Origin: a virus
Direction: 5' to 3' (one strand)
Length of the DNA stretch: 26,712 nucleotides
Virus record (IMG/VR): IMGVR_UViG_3300035689_000072
Span: 1 to 26,712 of that record
Shown: piece by piece, positions 16,684-23,239 of the stretch
How positions within the stretch are numbered: the stretch's first letter is position 1
Layout: every line of letters begins with the position of its first letter
Notes under the pieces: model-generated
Databases searched by the model: none
Told to the model about the DNA's origin: nothing
The model's input: the letters and a program-made list of their open reading frames with translations, nothing else
Made by a program: the position numbers and the translations under genes

Positions 16684-17085
16684 TTAATCATCGTCACTAT
16701 CGCAATCATCATCAAAATAAAGACAATCGCGGGCCGCTATTAGGCGTGCTTCGCGCTCCCAATCACAGGATTTTTTATAATTATCGGAGGTCGGTTCGCC
16801 GTCGTTGTTTTCCCCAAATAATTTAACGGTCATCTGCAAAACAACGACGGCGTTATCCCACTCAAAACATAGATAGGACAATCGCAAACCCTTAACAATA
16901 TGGTAGACGACCCAACCATCCCCGGCCCCATGATTAGTAATTCCCCCATCCACGGCCCCATGATTAGTAATTCCCCAATTCCCGACAACAAACCCTTCTA
17001 CCTCTGTGTATTCGATAGGTTTTCTGGGTTCGGTGCGAGTAGCATCCGAAAATTTTGTGGCAATCTTAAAAGTAGATTTTTGCAT
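16684..17085 (-). CDS. Hypothetical protein with Gly/His repeat and acidic tail
   Basis: 133 residues. The centre has two copies of a GITNHGA motif ten residues apart, matching a 30-bp DNA duplication. The end is strongly acidic (DDDCDSDDD). No domain is recognised. AGGACT a few bases upstream is a plausible ribosome site. I prefer this strand over short open frames on the plus strand because it is one continuous gene, has a ribosome site and lies collinear with the leftward block. Last gene of that block before the terminator. Confidence 0.65.
   Translation of the reverse strand: MQKSTFKIATKFSDATRTEPRKPIEYTEVEGFVVGNWGITNHGAVDGGITNHGAGDGWVVYHIVKGLRLSYLCFEWDNAVVVLQMTVKLFGENNDGEPTSDNYKKSCDWEREARLIAARDCLYFDDDCDSDDD
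16923..16977. repeat. 30-bp period tandem duplication inside the 133-residue gene
   Basis: CGGCCCCATGATTAGTAATT followed by CCCC recurs exactly 30 bp later (16923 and 16953). It encodes two Gly-Ile-Thr-Asn-His-Gly-Ala units on the minus strand and preserves the frame. Confidence 0.9.
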
Positions 17086-17113
17086 TGTTTTTAGTCCTAT
17101 TGGTGAAGTTTAG

Positions 17114-17135
17114 GAGAGGGAGTTTAAACCCTCTC
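17114..17135. terminator. Hairpin after the 96-residue gene
   Basis: GAGAGGGAGTTTAAACCCTCTC forms a stem of GAGAGG/CCTCTC or GAGGG/CCCTC. There is no clear T-run on the minus strand, so it may be a processed 3' end rather than a true terminator. Confidence 0.45.
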
Positions 17136-17147
17136 AATTGATTTCTC

Positions 17148-17438
17148 CTATCTATAAAAATTGATTTGATTGTCTTCTAGGGATTCAAACCACTGCGCTT
17201 CTGTTGGCATCAGGTGTTCGTTATTTTTGAATGGATAAGGGAATATTCTCCTTGCTATTTTTGACGCTGCGATCGCATCTCTTTTTGTAGCAAACCAACC
17301 AGGAAAACGTACCCCAAACGGAATATAAGTTATCCCCCAATAATCATCATCAAGTCGGTTAACTGCCAACCATTTTCTAGCTGTGGCTTGAGCTTTTCCT
17401 AGTCCATAAATTGTCTGTGTTGTAATTGTTTTTCTCAT
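17148..17438 (-). CDS. Small aromatic-rich hypothetical protein
   Basis: 96 residues with a basic N-terminus and Trp/Phe/Tyr-rich middle (WGITYIPFG, FPGWF). No family is recognised. It starts with AAGGAGAAC directly upstream and its ATG overlaps the stop of the gene at 17435-17620 (ATGA), indicating coupled translation. Small leftward genes like these are typical of phage early or host-takeover regions, but no function can be assigned. Confidence 0.75.
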   Translation of the reverse strand: MRKTITTQTIYGLGKAQATARKWLAVNRLDDDYWGITYIPFGVRFPGWFATKRDAIAASKIARRIFPYPFKNNEHLMPTEAQWFESLEDNQINFYR

Positions 17439-17620
17439 GTTCTCCTTGTCCTTGTAATAACCGATGTCGGGGTTCCTTTCCAGTTTTCTTCAATAAAAAA
17501 CTTGTCATTGCCTAGAAGGTTTAACCTTTCACATTCCTTTCTAGCTTCGCTATGGCGACTAGCGGAAAATACAACTTGACCTAAACTATTCTTGACTACA
17601 AAGCCTCTAAACTCACTCAT
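17435..17620 (-). CDS. Small hypothetical protein
   Basis: 61 residues with a beta-beta-alpha look (FRGFVVKNSLGQVVFSASR, then an Ala/Arg/Glu helix). Strong ribosome site ACAGGAGGATA upstream. It overlaps the next gene by 4 bp. The pattern resembles small single-domain phage proteins that read sequence or stress signals, but I cannot name a family. A terminator with eight T's sits just upstream, so it has its own promoter or depends on read-through. Confidence 0.75.
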   Translation of the reverse strand: MSEFRGFVVKNSLGQVVFSASRHSEARKECERLNLLGNDKFFIEENWKGTPTSVITRTRRT

Positions 17621-17640
17621 TATCCTCCTGTTAATTTGTT

Positions 17641-17674
17641 AAAAAAAAGGGTAGTTCAAGGGTCTTTCCTACCC
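17641..17674 (-). terminator. Intrinsic terminator (minus strand) upstream of the 61-residue gene
   Basis: Read on the minus strand, GGGTAG and CTACCC pair around a 14-base loop and are followed directly by eight T's. This is a textbook intrinsic terminator or attenuator. It separates the genes to its right from the pair at 17148-17620. Confidence 0.85.
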
Positions 17675-17729
17675 CGGATTCGTCTTACTTACACAAACAC
17701 CAGATGACCGATGATCCTCGTCTAAACAT

Positions 17730-17741
17730 CACCTCCTTTCT
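17730..17741 (-). promoter_or_regulatory. Perfect 12-base anti-16S (Shine-Dalgarno) sequence with a 14-codon leader frame
   Basis: On the minus strand AAAGGAGGTGAT is a full complement of the 3' tail of 16S rRNA. It almost abuts an ATG (17729) that opens a 14-codon frame ending at 17685, just before the terminator at 17641-17674. The spacing from AGGAGG to ATG is only about two bases, which is poor for initiation. It may be a leader peptide, a ribosome standby site or chance. Confidence 0.35.
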
Positions 17742-17781
17742 GTTGAGTTGAAGTTATGCGATCGCCAATTCCCATAAAGGT

Positions 17782-17934
17782 TTATTGTTGGTACAAGAAA
17801 TCAGATTCTTCAATACCTATCTCTTTCATTTTGATTTTTAGAATCTCGTTGAGTGGTAAACCTCTGAGCTTTTCACAATTAATCTTTTGATTAACAATCC
17901 TGAATCGGTTTTTTTTTAATCTCAAATATTTCAT
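17782..17934 (-). CDS. Short basic hypothetical protein (50 aa)
   Basis: An open frame from ATG at 17934, MKYLRLKKNRFRIV...ESDFLYQQ, with an amphipathic, Lys/Ile/Leu-rich composition. It overlaps the 3' end of the 47-residue gene in another frame. The overlap contains a run of nine A's; loss of one A would fuse both into one ~83-residue protein. No family recognised. It may be the second half of a frame-split gene. Confidence 0.45.
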   Translation of the reverse strand: MKYLRLKKNRFRIVNQKINCEKLRGLPLNEILKIKMKEIGIEESDFLYQQ

Positions 17935-18034
17935 AATGAAACGAGTTTAAAACTAACGTTTCAGTTTTTTTATAAAACTGTTCAAAGATGAAATGTATTG
18001 TGTATTTGCCACCGACAATTAAATTATCTAACAT
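17891..18034 (-). CDS. Short hypothetical protein (47 aa), possibly 5' part of a frame-split gene
   Basis: It starts at ATG 18034 with AAAGGAAAAA as ribosome site, matching the style of neighbouring genes (AAAGGA...ATATC-ATG). The sequence MLDNLIVGGKYTIHFIF looks like a beta-rich small domain start. It ends shortly after nine A's (nine T's at 17909-17917 on the plus strand). Together with the overlapping 50-residue frame it fills most of the 17621-18064 stretch. Confidence 0.5.
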   Translation of the reverse strand: MLDNLIVGGKYTIHFIFEQFYKKTETLVLNSFHYEIFEIKKKPIQDC

Positions 18035-18064
18035 GATATTTTTTTCCTTTGGTTGATTTGTTTA

Positions 18065-18421
18065 TTAATCTAAATTGTTACATACACCATTTTTGATGTA
18101 GTGGTTGTATCTTTTTATTTCATCATATTTTTCTTCACCTTCAACGGGAAGATTTTTGATACACTCTAACGTCCAATCTTTTCGTTCTTTACTGAATTTA
18201 GGTAATAACTCAACACTAGAATTATTAATTGTTGGATGAGTGTTGTATTTATCTGTAACAGCTTTGATTGCATTCCAAGTTAGACTGCTACCGATTTCCA
18301 TATCCCATTTAACATGAACTTTGGTAGAGCGATAATCTGGTGTTGTTACACTAAACTTAGTATTAGGAAATATTTTTTTTAGTTTAGATTTAATTTTTGA
18401 TGCGGGAGAATTTGTTGCCAT
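18065..18421 (-). CDS. Small protein resembling large-polyvalent-protein-associated domain LPD29
   Basis: 118 residues. The first half, FPNTKFSVTTPDYRSTKVHV then a Trp and a helix ending in a His-Pro pair, matches the pattern of small domains (FPGxKFSV...VxVxW) found in phage and mobile-element proteins and known as LPD29. Those domains are associated with polyvalent proteins that travel with phages and conjugative elements; their function is not established. I base this on pattern memory only. The C-terminal half is charged with no motif. Ribosome site is weak (AAAAGA). Confidence 0.65.
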   Translation of the reverse strand: MATNSPASKIKSKLKKIFPNTKFSVTTPDYRSTKVHVKWDMEIGSSLTWNAIKAVTDKYNTHPTINNSSVELLPKFSKERKDWTLECIKNLPVEGEEKYDEIKRYNHYIKNGVCNNLD

Positions 18422-18459
18422 GATTTAATCTTTTAGTTGATTTGGTTGATTGTTTGAAT

Positions 18460-18478
18460 TGGGGGAATTTCACCCCCA
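18460..18478. terminator. Hairpin after the 143-residue gene
   Basis: TGGGGGAATTTCACCCCCA forms a 6-bp stem with a 7-base loop just 3' of the gene at 18486. It lacks a long T-run on the minus strand. Confidence 0.5.
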
Positions 18479-18485
18479 TTGTTTT

Positions 18486-18917
18486 TTACCAGCCGAGTGA
18501 TTGACGGGCATCACTCAAAATTTTATTCATTTGTGCTTCTGTAATATCAAAATCGGGCGTGTTTGGTTTGATTCGCCCTGAGCTAAAGGCTTTTCCTGCG
18601 TAGCTACGAATAACGGGGATTTGCACGGGTTGGGGTCGGGTTTGGGTTTGGGTTGTTACAAGCCGTAGTGATTTGTAAGCAACTAACCATTTGTTGGTCT
18701 TCGTTGTTGCCCAATTCCCGTTTAAGACCGTCCCGTCTTCGGTACGGATAAAGTGGACTGTGCCACCGTTTTCCGTTAATTCAGTCCAACCGTATCGGAT
18801 TTCTGTTGTACCGTCTGGATGGGTCATTAAGATTGTGTCGATTGTGATTCCGTCAAAATCGGAGTAATAGCTTGAGATGATCTCGGTTGTCGTTGTGACT
18901 TGAATTTGAGCTACCAT
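18486..18917 (-). CDS. Hypothetical beta-rich small protein
   Basis: 143 residues. The first ~90 are Thr/Trp-rich with alternating hydrophobic pattern suggestive of beta-sheet (IRYGWTELTENGGTVHFIRT). The C-terminal third has a Gln/Pro-rich spacer and a short helix (ITEAQMNKILSDARQSLGW). No family recognised. AAAGGA precedes the ATG. The 220-bp region upstream carries a heptamer operator cluster, so it is probably under the same control as the genes at 19141 and 19931. Confidence 0.75.
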   Translation of the reverse strand: MVAQIQVTTTTEIISSYYSDFDGITIDTILMTHPDGTTEIRYGWTELTENGGTVHFIRTEDGTVLNGNWATTKTNKWLVAYKSLRLVTTQTQTRPQPVQIPVIRSYAGKAFSSGRIKPNTPDFDITEAQMNKILSDARQSLGW

Positions 18918-19021
18918 GATATTTAGATCCTTTATTGGGTTGATTGGAGTCGGTTGGGCGTCCCTGAGAAAGTAGCCCTTCTGACTCTGTTGTGTTTAAG
19001 AGGTGTTTTCTTGACCCCTAT

Positions 19022-19123
19022 GTAAAACAGTATAACTAATTTGTTTTACTTTGCCAAGTAGTTTTACATTTGTCTTACTTATAAGTAAAACACTTTACTA
19101 TATGTTTTACTTATAAGTCTTAC
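19022..19123. promoter_or_regulatory. Operator-like cluster A: seven GTNTTAC/GTAAAAC heptamers
   Basis: GTAAAAC at 19022 and 19085; GTTTTAC at 19043, 19061 and 19104; GTCTTAC at 19072 and 19117. Centre spacings are 11-21 bp. It lies in the upstream region of the gene at 18486-18917. The left part aligns with cluster C (CTAATTTGTTTTACTTTGCC against CCGATTTGTTTTACTTTATC). Confidence 0.7.
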
Positions 19124-19140
19124 AGATAGGTTAGAAGTCC

Positions 19141-19713
19141 CTATCTGATTAGATTTTCAAGAATCAATTTGGCGGCGTATTCCCATGTTGTGCGCCGGGT
19201 TAGGGTTCCTTGTAGTCGGGTTTTATCATCCCCCTGGTGACTCCGTACCCATGCTTTGAGTTCATCCAGTGATGCTGTAGAAGGATTAAACACTGCACAC
19301 CCAACAGATGCAAGGTTACGGGGTTCTGATTCCGGTGTAGTGTCGATTTCCGGTGATTCTAGGATAGGGTCAACCGTGATGGTGTCTGTATTATCGGTAT
19401 CGGGTTCTGTTGGGTTAATGGGTTCTGGTTTCGGTGTGTCGGTGTCGGTAGCCTCTGGGAGTTGTGGAATAGCACCGTCAAATTTAGCCAACATCGCCGC
19501 CTTGAAGGTTTGGACACAATCGGGATCAATATGATTAAGCATAGCCAAAGCGGTTTCGGTTTGAATCAAGGCGCTCTCACAGGCTTGTTCTACAGCTTGA
19601 AGGTGTTGGCGGTGTTGTTGCAGTTCTGATAATTGGTTTTGAAGTTTGGCAATATCAGACTCGACTTGATTAATTTGGGAGTCGATTTGATTGAAGCGGT
19701 TGGTTAACAACAT
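19141..19713 (-). CDS. Hypothetical protein with N-terminal coiled coil and acidic Pro/Thr linker
   Basis: 190 residues. Residues 1-60 form a heptad-like Leu/Gln/Ile coiled coil. Residues ~85-130 are a low-complexity Thr/Asp/Pro/Glu linker, and the last ~50 form a helical segment (STASLDELKAWVRSHQ...YAAKLILENLI). The coiled coil suggests oligomerisation. No function recognised. AAAGGAAAC is a good ribosome site. Open frames on the opposite strand are low-complexity shadows of the linker. Operator cluster B lies upstream. Confidence 0.75.
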   Translation of the reverse strand: MLLTNRFNQIDSQINQVESDIAKLQNQLSELQQHRQHLQAVEQACESALIQTETALAMLNHIDPDCVQTFKAAMLAKFDGAIPQLPEATDTDTPKPEPINPTEPDTDNTDTITVDPILESPEIDTTPESEPRNLASVGCAVFNPSTASLDELKAWVRSHQGDDKTRLQGTLTRRTTWEYAAKLILENLIR

Positions 19714-19785
19714 GGTTTGTTTCCTTTATATGTAGTGACGTAGTGACTGTGTTGTGTTGCGTTATCAGAGTTAACTGTATTGATT

Positions 19786-19881
19786 GTTTTACTCTGATGT
19801 CTTACATCTTACAGCTATGCTTTACAGATGTCAAGTAGTTTTAGATTAGTCTTACTTATAGGTTTTACTTAAAAGTAAGAC
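19786..19881. promoter_or_regulatory. Operator-like cluster B: GTTTTAC, GTCTTAC and GTAAGAC heptamers
   Basis: GTTTTAC at 19786 and 19862; GTCTTAC at 19799 and 19849; GTAAGAC at 19875, plus near matches (GCTTTAC, GTTTTAG). The segment aligns partly with cluster A around TCAAGTAGTTTTA. It sits upstream of the gene at 19141-19713. Confidence 0.65.
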
Positions 19882-19896
19882 AGTTGAGTTATAGGT

Positions 19897-19922
19897 GGGT
19901 GAAACTCCCCTCTAGGGAGGGG
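19897..19922. terminator. Hairpin region after the 88-residue gene, with two alternative stems
   Basis: CCCCTC (19907-19912) pairs with GAGGGG (19917-19922) and on the plus strand runs into TTTT. The same C's can instead pair with GGG at 19897-19899. It lies at the 3' end of the gene at 19931 and upstream of cluster B, so termination of that gene is the simplest reading. Confidence 0.55.
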
Positions 19923-19930
19923 TTTTAGGA

Positions 19931-20197
19931 TTATTTAATTTTCGATTTTAACCATTTGATGATTTCTGGGAGAGTTATCATCCGCCCAAACTCAACTTCT
20001 TCGTCTACGCATTCTTCTGTGGCTGATGGGCCAATGTACCGAAGTTCAACGCTATCGTCAAAATTGATGTAGATTTGCAATTCCGAGCCTGAAGGAAGAA
20101 AACCAATGTCTTCATTGTCGTAGTAGCTATAGCAAAATCTTGTTTCATCAACACTTTTAGATGTTGCTAAGGTCAGGAAGCGTTCAAAGTTATCCAT
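19931..20197 (-). CDS. Small acidic hypothetical protein
   Basis: 88 residues rich in Asp, Glu, Tyr and Phe, with two beta-like strands (SELQIYINF, SVELRYIG) and a C-terminal helix (LPEIIKWLKSKIK). It resembles small acidic phage inhibitors only in composition; no family recognised. It diverges from the ribbon-helix-helix gene across a region containing operator cluster C, so both may be controlled together. The ribosome site is poor (GGAACC about 10 bases upstream). Confidence 0.75.
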   Translation of the reverse strand: MDNFERFLTLATSKSVDETRFCYSYYDNEDIGFLPSGSELQIYINFDDSVELRYIGPSATEECVDEEVEFGRMITLPEIIKWLKSKIK

Positions 20198-20263
20198 GGT
20201 TTCAAGGTTCCGTAGTGGTTTAAGGGCTTTTCTTTACCCTATGTACAACACTATAACCGATTT

Positions 20264-20433
20264 GTTTTACTTTATCAAGGTGTTTTACATCAGACTTTTC
20301 TATAGGTAAGACATAAAACACAATGTTTTACTTATATGTCCTGTTATGTGTCCTGTTATGTGTCCTGTTATGTGTCCTGTTATGTGTCCTATATTCCCAA
20401 TTGTTGTGTTATACTTAACCCACAAAGTAAAAC
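20264..20433. promoter_or_regulatory. Operator-like cluster C in the divergent promoter region of the RHH gene
   Basis: GTTTTAC at 20264, 20282 and 20325; GTAAGAC at 20306; GTAAAAC at 20427. A candidate -10 (TATACT, 20410-20415) lies just before the last copy, which itself sits between the -10 and the ribosome site of the RHH gene. That is a position suited to self-repression. Confidence 0.65.
20337..20390 (+). repeat. 4.5 tandem copies of a 12-bp repeat
   Basis: TGTCCTGTTATG repeats perfectly at 20337, 20349, 20361 and 20373, ending with TGTCCT. It lies directly upstream of the -10 candidate of the RHH gene, where a -35 element would sit, and is distinct from the heptamers. Confidence 0.97.
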
Positions 20434-20442
20434 AGAGAACCT

Positions 20443-20838
20443 ATGGCTAACAGACTGATTAACTTCCGATGTCCCGACGACCTTCTGACTGCAATAGAAG
20501 CCTACGGACGGGAACATTACCCCACAGCCCCTAACAACAGGGGGAGCGTTAACTATGACCAATCAAAAACGATCAGAGATATCCTGATTAGTGGGATTGA
20601 AAACTTAACCGATGGCGAGGTAAAACTAGAGAGGAAGGTTGAAAAGCCCAAATCAAGCTACGCTGAACTGCTGGACAGAATTGCCAAACTAGAGGCACGA
20701 CAAACCCCGACAATTGACCCTGACATAGAGGCACGGCTGGAGGCAATGGAGGGGGCTTTATCGGAAAAATATTTAAAGATTCAATCTTTAATTCCTGATT
20801 TGATGGGGATTGTAGATGGTTTTAACGCCGATAGTTAA
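20443..20838 (+). CDS. Ribbon-helix-helix-type DNA-binding regulator
   Basis: 131 residues. The N-terminal RLINFRCPDDLLTAIEAYG fits the beta-strand plus first helix of a ribbon-helix-helix protein, and SKTIRDILISGIENL (about 41-55) fits the second helix. A ~15-residue Asn/Arg/Tyr-rich insertion separates them, longer than in minimal MetJ/Arc proteins. Residues 65-125 are a coiled-coil-like extension that could mediate oligomerisation. Such proteins bind short repeated sites as dimers, which fits the heptamer clusters nearby. The start is supported by the conserved Met-Ala-Asn and the upstream CAGAGAAC. It is the only rightward gene in this block and ends in a clear terminator. Confidence 0.75.
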   Translation: MANRLINFRCPDDLLTAIEAYGREHYPTAPNNRGSVNYDQSKTIRDILISGIENLTDGEVKLERKVEKPKSSYAELLDRIAKLEARQTPTIDPDIEARLEAMEGALSEKYLKIQSLIPDLMGIVDGFNADS

Positions 20839-20856
20839 GAGTTATCTTATCAATCA

Positions 20857-20884
20857 AAAACACCCTGTATTAATTGGGTGTTTT
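20857..20884 (+). terminator. Intrinsic terminator of the RHH gene
   Basis: AAAACACCC pairs perfectly with GGGTGTTTT around a 10-base loop. It works on both strands and so also serves the convergent gene that ends at 20936. Confidence 0.9.
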
Positions 20885-20935
20885 CTTGTATTGTCATTCC
20901 CGTAGATTCGCCTGTTACACGTAGTCCCATATAAG

Positions 20936-21682
20936 TTAATCATAATCATCTGTCCCAATTTGTTGTTCCATATACTCAAGAACCCGATCTATTTGATAGA
21001 TTCGTTCAATGAGTCGGTCTACTTCCTTTACTGCGTCCATCCCCGTACGGACGTGAAAATGAACCCCTGCCTTTGTCCCCTGCTGGCAAGCCTTGACAGG
21101 GTTATCCATTTTCCCTAACTCGGTATAAGTTTTATTTGCTAACTTTAGCGATTGGACGCCCGTTGCCTTGATTGCCTCTAGGAATAACTTTAAGTCGTCT
21201 TGCTGTTTCTCTAGGTTGGCTTGATACTGAATCCGTCTCTTTGTTTCAAATACGTCAGTCCGATCAAAATCTTTAACATCCTCGTTTTGCTCCCGAACAC
21301 CTTGAGTATTCTGATATCTTTGAGTATTTTGATGACTTTGAGTATCCTGATGACTTTGGTTTCTTTGCTCACTCTGATTACCTTTTACGATATTTGATAA
21401 TATATTTCCTGCTACCTCCATTCTTATTTTTAATATTTTTTGCTCTTCTTCTTTCCATATATCCAACTTCTTCCATCGCCGAATAGAGCCTTCGTCACAC
21501 CCCACTAACTTGGCAACTTTTACGTTGGACAAGTATGGATTCTCGACTAAAATTTCGACAGCTTTGATCAAAAGGTCTAGTCTTGTATTATCAGGTTTGT
21601 TCAAGATATTCCGAACTCCTTCCGAGTCGTGCCGAAATGGACAATTAGATGCTAACATAGACAGAACACCATAATCAACCAT
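20936..21682 (-). CDS. HTH protein resembling a phage small terminase subunit or regulator
   Basis: 248 residues. Residues ~49-72 (NPYLSNVKVAKLVGCDEG then SIRRWKK) form a clear helix-turn-helix of the type found in phage small terminases and transposase-like proteins. Residues 101-127 are a Gln/Asn/Ser-rich tandem repeat (SHQNTQ-like) and act as a spacer. The C-terminal ~100 residues are helical with a basic patch and a final coiled coil suitable for oligomerisation. No large terminase is adjacent, so the small-terminase call is tentative and a transcriptional regulator is equally possible. Its start lies only 16 bp from the divergent ParB-like gene; an internal Met at residue 9 is an alternative start. 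Confidence 0.7.
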   Translation of the reverse strand: MVDYGVLSMLASNCPFRHDSEGVRNILNKPDNTRLDLLIKAVEILVENPYLSNVKVAKLVGCDEGSIRRWKKLDIWKEEEQKILKIRMEVAGNILSNIVKGNQSEQRNQSHQDTQSHQNTQRYQNTQGVREQNEDVKDFDRTDVFETKRRIQYQANLEKQQDDLKLFLEAIKATGVQSLKLANKTYTELGKMDNPVKACQQGTKAGVHFHVRTGMDAVKEVDRLIERIYQIDRVLEYMEQQIGTDDYD

Positions 21683-21698
21683 AAGATATTATTGATTT

Positions 21699-22346
21699 AT
21701 GACGAAACCCAAAATCGAACAAGTTGATATTGCCGACCTAAAATTGACACCTCGGAATCCTCGGAAGCGAACCCCTGAATCGGCTTCTGTTATTAACAAA
21801 AGCCTCAAGGAATTTGGTGCTTGTCGCAGTATTGTTATTGACGAAAATAGAATCATTCGCGCTGGTAACGGGACAATAGCCGAAGCCAGGGAATTAGGGA
21901 TGGAAAATGTCCTAATTGTCGAAGCAACCGGAGATCAAATTGTTGCAGTTCAAAGGAAGGGGCTAACAGAGGAGCAGTGGAAACAGTATGTGATCGCTGA
22001 TAATACCGCTTCTGATTTCTCAACATGGGATTTTGATATTTTAAATGATTTAGCTCAAGAGGTTGATCTATCTGAGTTTTTCCCCGATGATAAATTAAAT
22101 GAGTTATTAGAACAGTTAGGGGGTAGCAAGAACGAAGGGATCAATGTTTTCCCTGATTATATCAATATGGATGATGAGGATATAGATGCAACAGCAGAAA
22201 ATTTTAACTCAAACGTCAAGAGAAGTATAATTATTGATTTTCCTGCCGATAAGTACGACGAAGCAAAAAAACTTTATGACACAGCAAAGAAAAAAGGAGA
22301 AGATATTGGTGTTATTTTGGTATCTGCACTAAAAGATGTTTTATAA
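21699..22346 (+). CDS. ParB/sulfiredoxin-like nuclease-domain protein without methyltransferase
   Basis: Residues 1-140 match the N-terminal domain of the ParB-methyltransferase protein at 23240 almost block for block: NPRKRTP, KEFGACRSIVIDEN, RAGNGTIAEA and IADNTASDFSTWDFD. The RAGNGT element is the phosphate-binding ParB box. ParB-like domains of this kind in phages are often fused to or paired with DNA methyltransferases and may load or direct the enzyme on DNA. Here the methyltransferase is missing; instead the C-terminus (~172-215) is a small separate alpha/beta segment (VKRSIIIDFPADKYDEAKKL). The start is confirmed by alignment with the paralogue. Confidence 0.82.
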   Translation: MTKPKIEQVDIADLKLTPRNPRKRTPESASVINKSLKEFGACRSIVIDENRIIRAGNGTIAEARELGMENVLIVEATGDQIVAVQRKGLTEEQWKQYVIADNTASDFSTWDFDILNDLAQEVDLSEFFPDDKLNELLEQLGGSKNEGINVFPDYINMDDEDIDATAENFNSNVKRSIIIDFPADKYDEAKKLYDTAKKKGEDIGVILVSALKDVL

Positions 22347-22373
22347 TAGAAAATTAACTAGCAATTAGTACCA

Positions 22374-23168
22374 ATGAAAGAGCAAAGATTAGTAGTTGTA
22401 GAACACGGCTACAAAAGAAATGACAACCCGCCAGAGCTAATTCCGAATGTAATTGACTCAACTTTATTTCTTGATTCTGATGGGAACAAGGTTGGATTTT
22501 ATCTCAGAAGTTTACCGAATGATGTTAATGATGTTTTGGGGTATTGCAACAAAGAATTAAGAAGTAAAAGAGTACCTAAATCAACAATGTACAGACGTTT
22601 ACCTCTAGGAACCAAGAGTGAGACGGGAGCGTGGGAATATAGTAGTGTTGAACAGGAATCTGTAATAATCGGAGCTGTTCCTGCCAAACCCCACCAAAGA
22701 AGACCTTTTAATTCAATAAGTCAGGTTCATTTAAAGAGTTCGGCATCTGCTTTTATTAAGGGAATGATAGTATTAGCAAAACTATCAGAGAATTTGATTA
22801 AAGATATTATGCCAGAACAATATTTTATTCAGAAAAAAACAATAGAGGAAAATGTTTTAAAAAAGTTTAGGTTTGGAGATTTATTTACTAGCTCAATTAG
22901 TAATTATAATATAGCTGCCAATTATCACCAAGATAACAGGAATCTAAAAAATACGGTAAATGTTATCTATTCTAAAAAAGAAAATGCCAACGGTGGAAAT
23001 CTTCATGTGCCAGACTACGATTTGGTTTTTGACAATGTTGACGGATCGATGATCTGCTATCCGGCATGGGCAAACTTACACGGAGTCACACCTATTCTGC
23101 CCACAAAGAAAGGTGGCTATAGGAATAGTATTGTCTTTTATCCGTTGGGCGGTTTGCACAAGGAATAA
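22374..23168 (+). CDS. Putative TET/JBP-type 2-oxoglutarate/Fe(II)-dependent dioxygenase
   Basis: 264 residues. The C-terminal half has the hallmarks of 2-oxoglutarate oxygenases: His185-x-Asp187 inside NYHQDNRN, then a GGNLHVPDY strand, and His236 in WANLHGV as the second iron-binding His. Arg250 in YRNSIVFYP would bind the 2-oxoglutarate carboxylate. The Asn before HxD and the GGxL-x-P block recall the TET/JBP family, which oxidises methylated bases in DNA (5-methylpyrimidine hydroxylation) and occurs in phages. The neighbourhood of a DNA methyltransferase and ParB-like proteins fits this. The family assignment is pattern-based; a protein or small-molecule hydroxylase is the alternative. 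The N-terminal ~110 residues are not recognised. No strong ribosome site. Confidence 0.72.
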   Translation: MKEQRLVVVEHGYKRNDNPPELIPNVIDSTLFLDSDGNKVGFYLRSLPNDVNDVLGYCNKELRSKRVPKSTMYRRLPLGTKSETGAWEYSSVEQESVIIGAVPAKPHQRRPFNSISQVHLKSSASAFIKGMIVLAKLSENLIKDIMPEQYFIQKKTIEENVLKKFRFGDLFTSSISNYNIAANYHQDNRNLKNTVNVIYSKKENANGGNLHVPDYDLVFDNVDGSMICYPAWANLHGVTPILPTKKGGYRNSIVFYPLGGLHKE

Positions 23169-23239
23169 AGAAGTTGCTAGATTGATCCAAGTATAATTCC
23201 AAGTTAGAATTAACAAATTAAACGTCACCACAAAAACTC

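Noticed and set aside
16641-17094. Two short plus-strand frames opposite the 133-residue gene
   Set aside because: No ribosome sites, broken by stops, and the minus-strand gene is continuous and collinear with its neighbours.
19256-19534. Plus-strand Ser/Gly/Val-rich 92-residue frame
   Set aside because: Complement of the Asp/Thr/Pro linker of the coiled-coil protein; low complexity and no ribosome site.
20337-20390. 12-bp tandem repeat considered as a replication origin
   Set aside because: No replication initiator gene or DnaA-box cluster was recognised nearby; promoter-linked function is simpler.
19022-20433. Heptamer clusters considered as a CRISPR array
   Set aside because: The repeats are only 7 bp, occur in both orientations and have irregular short spacing; no CRISPR-length repeats or cas genes.
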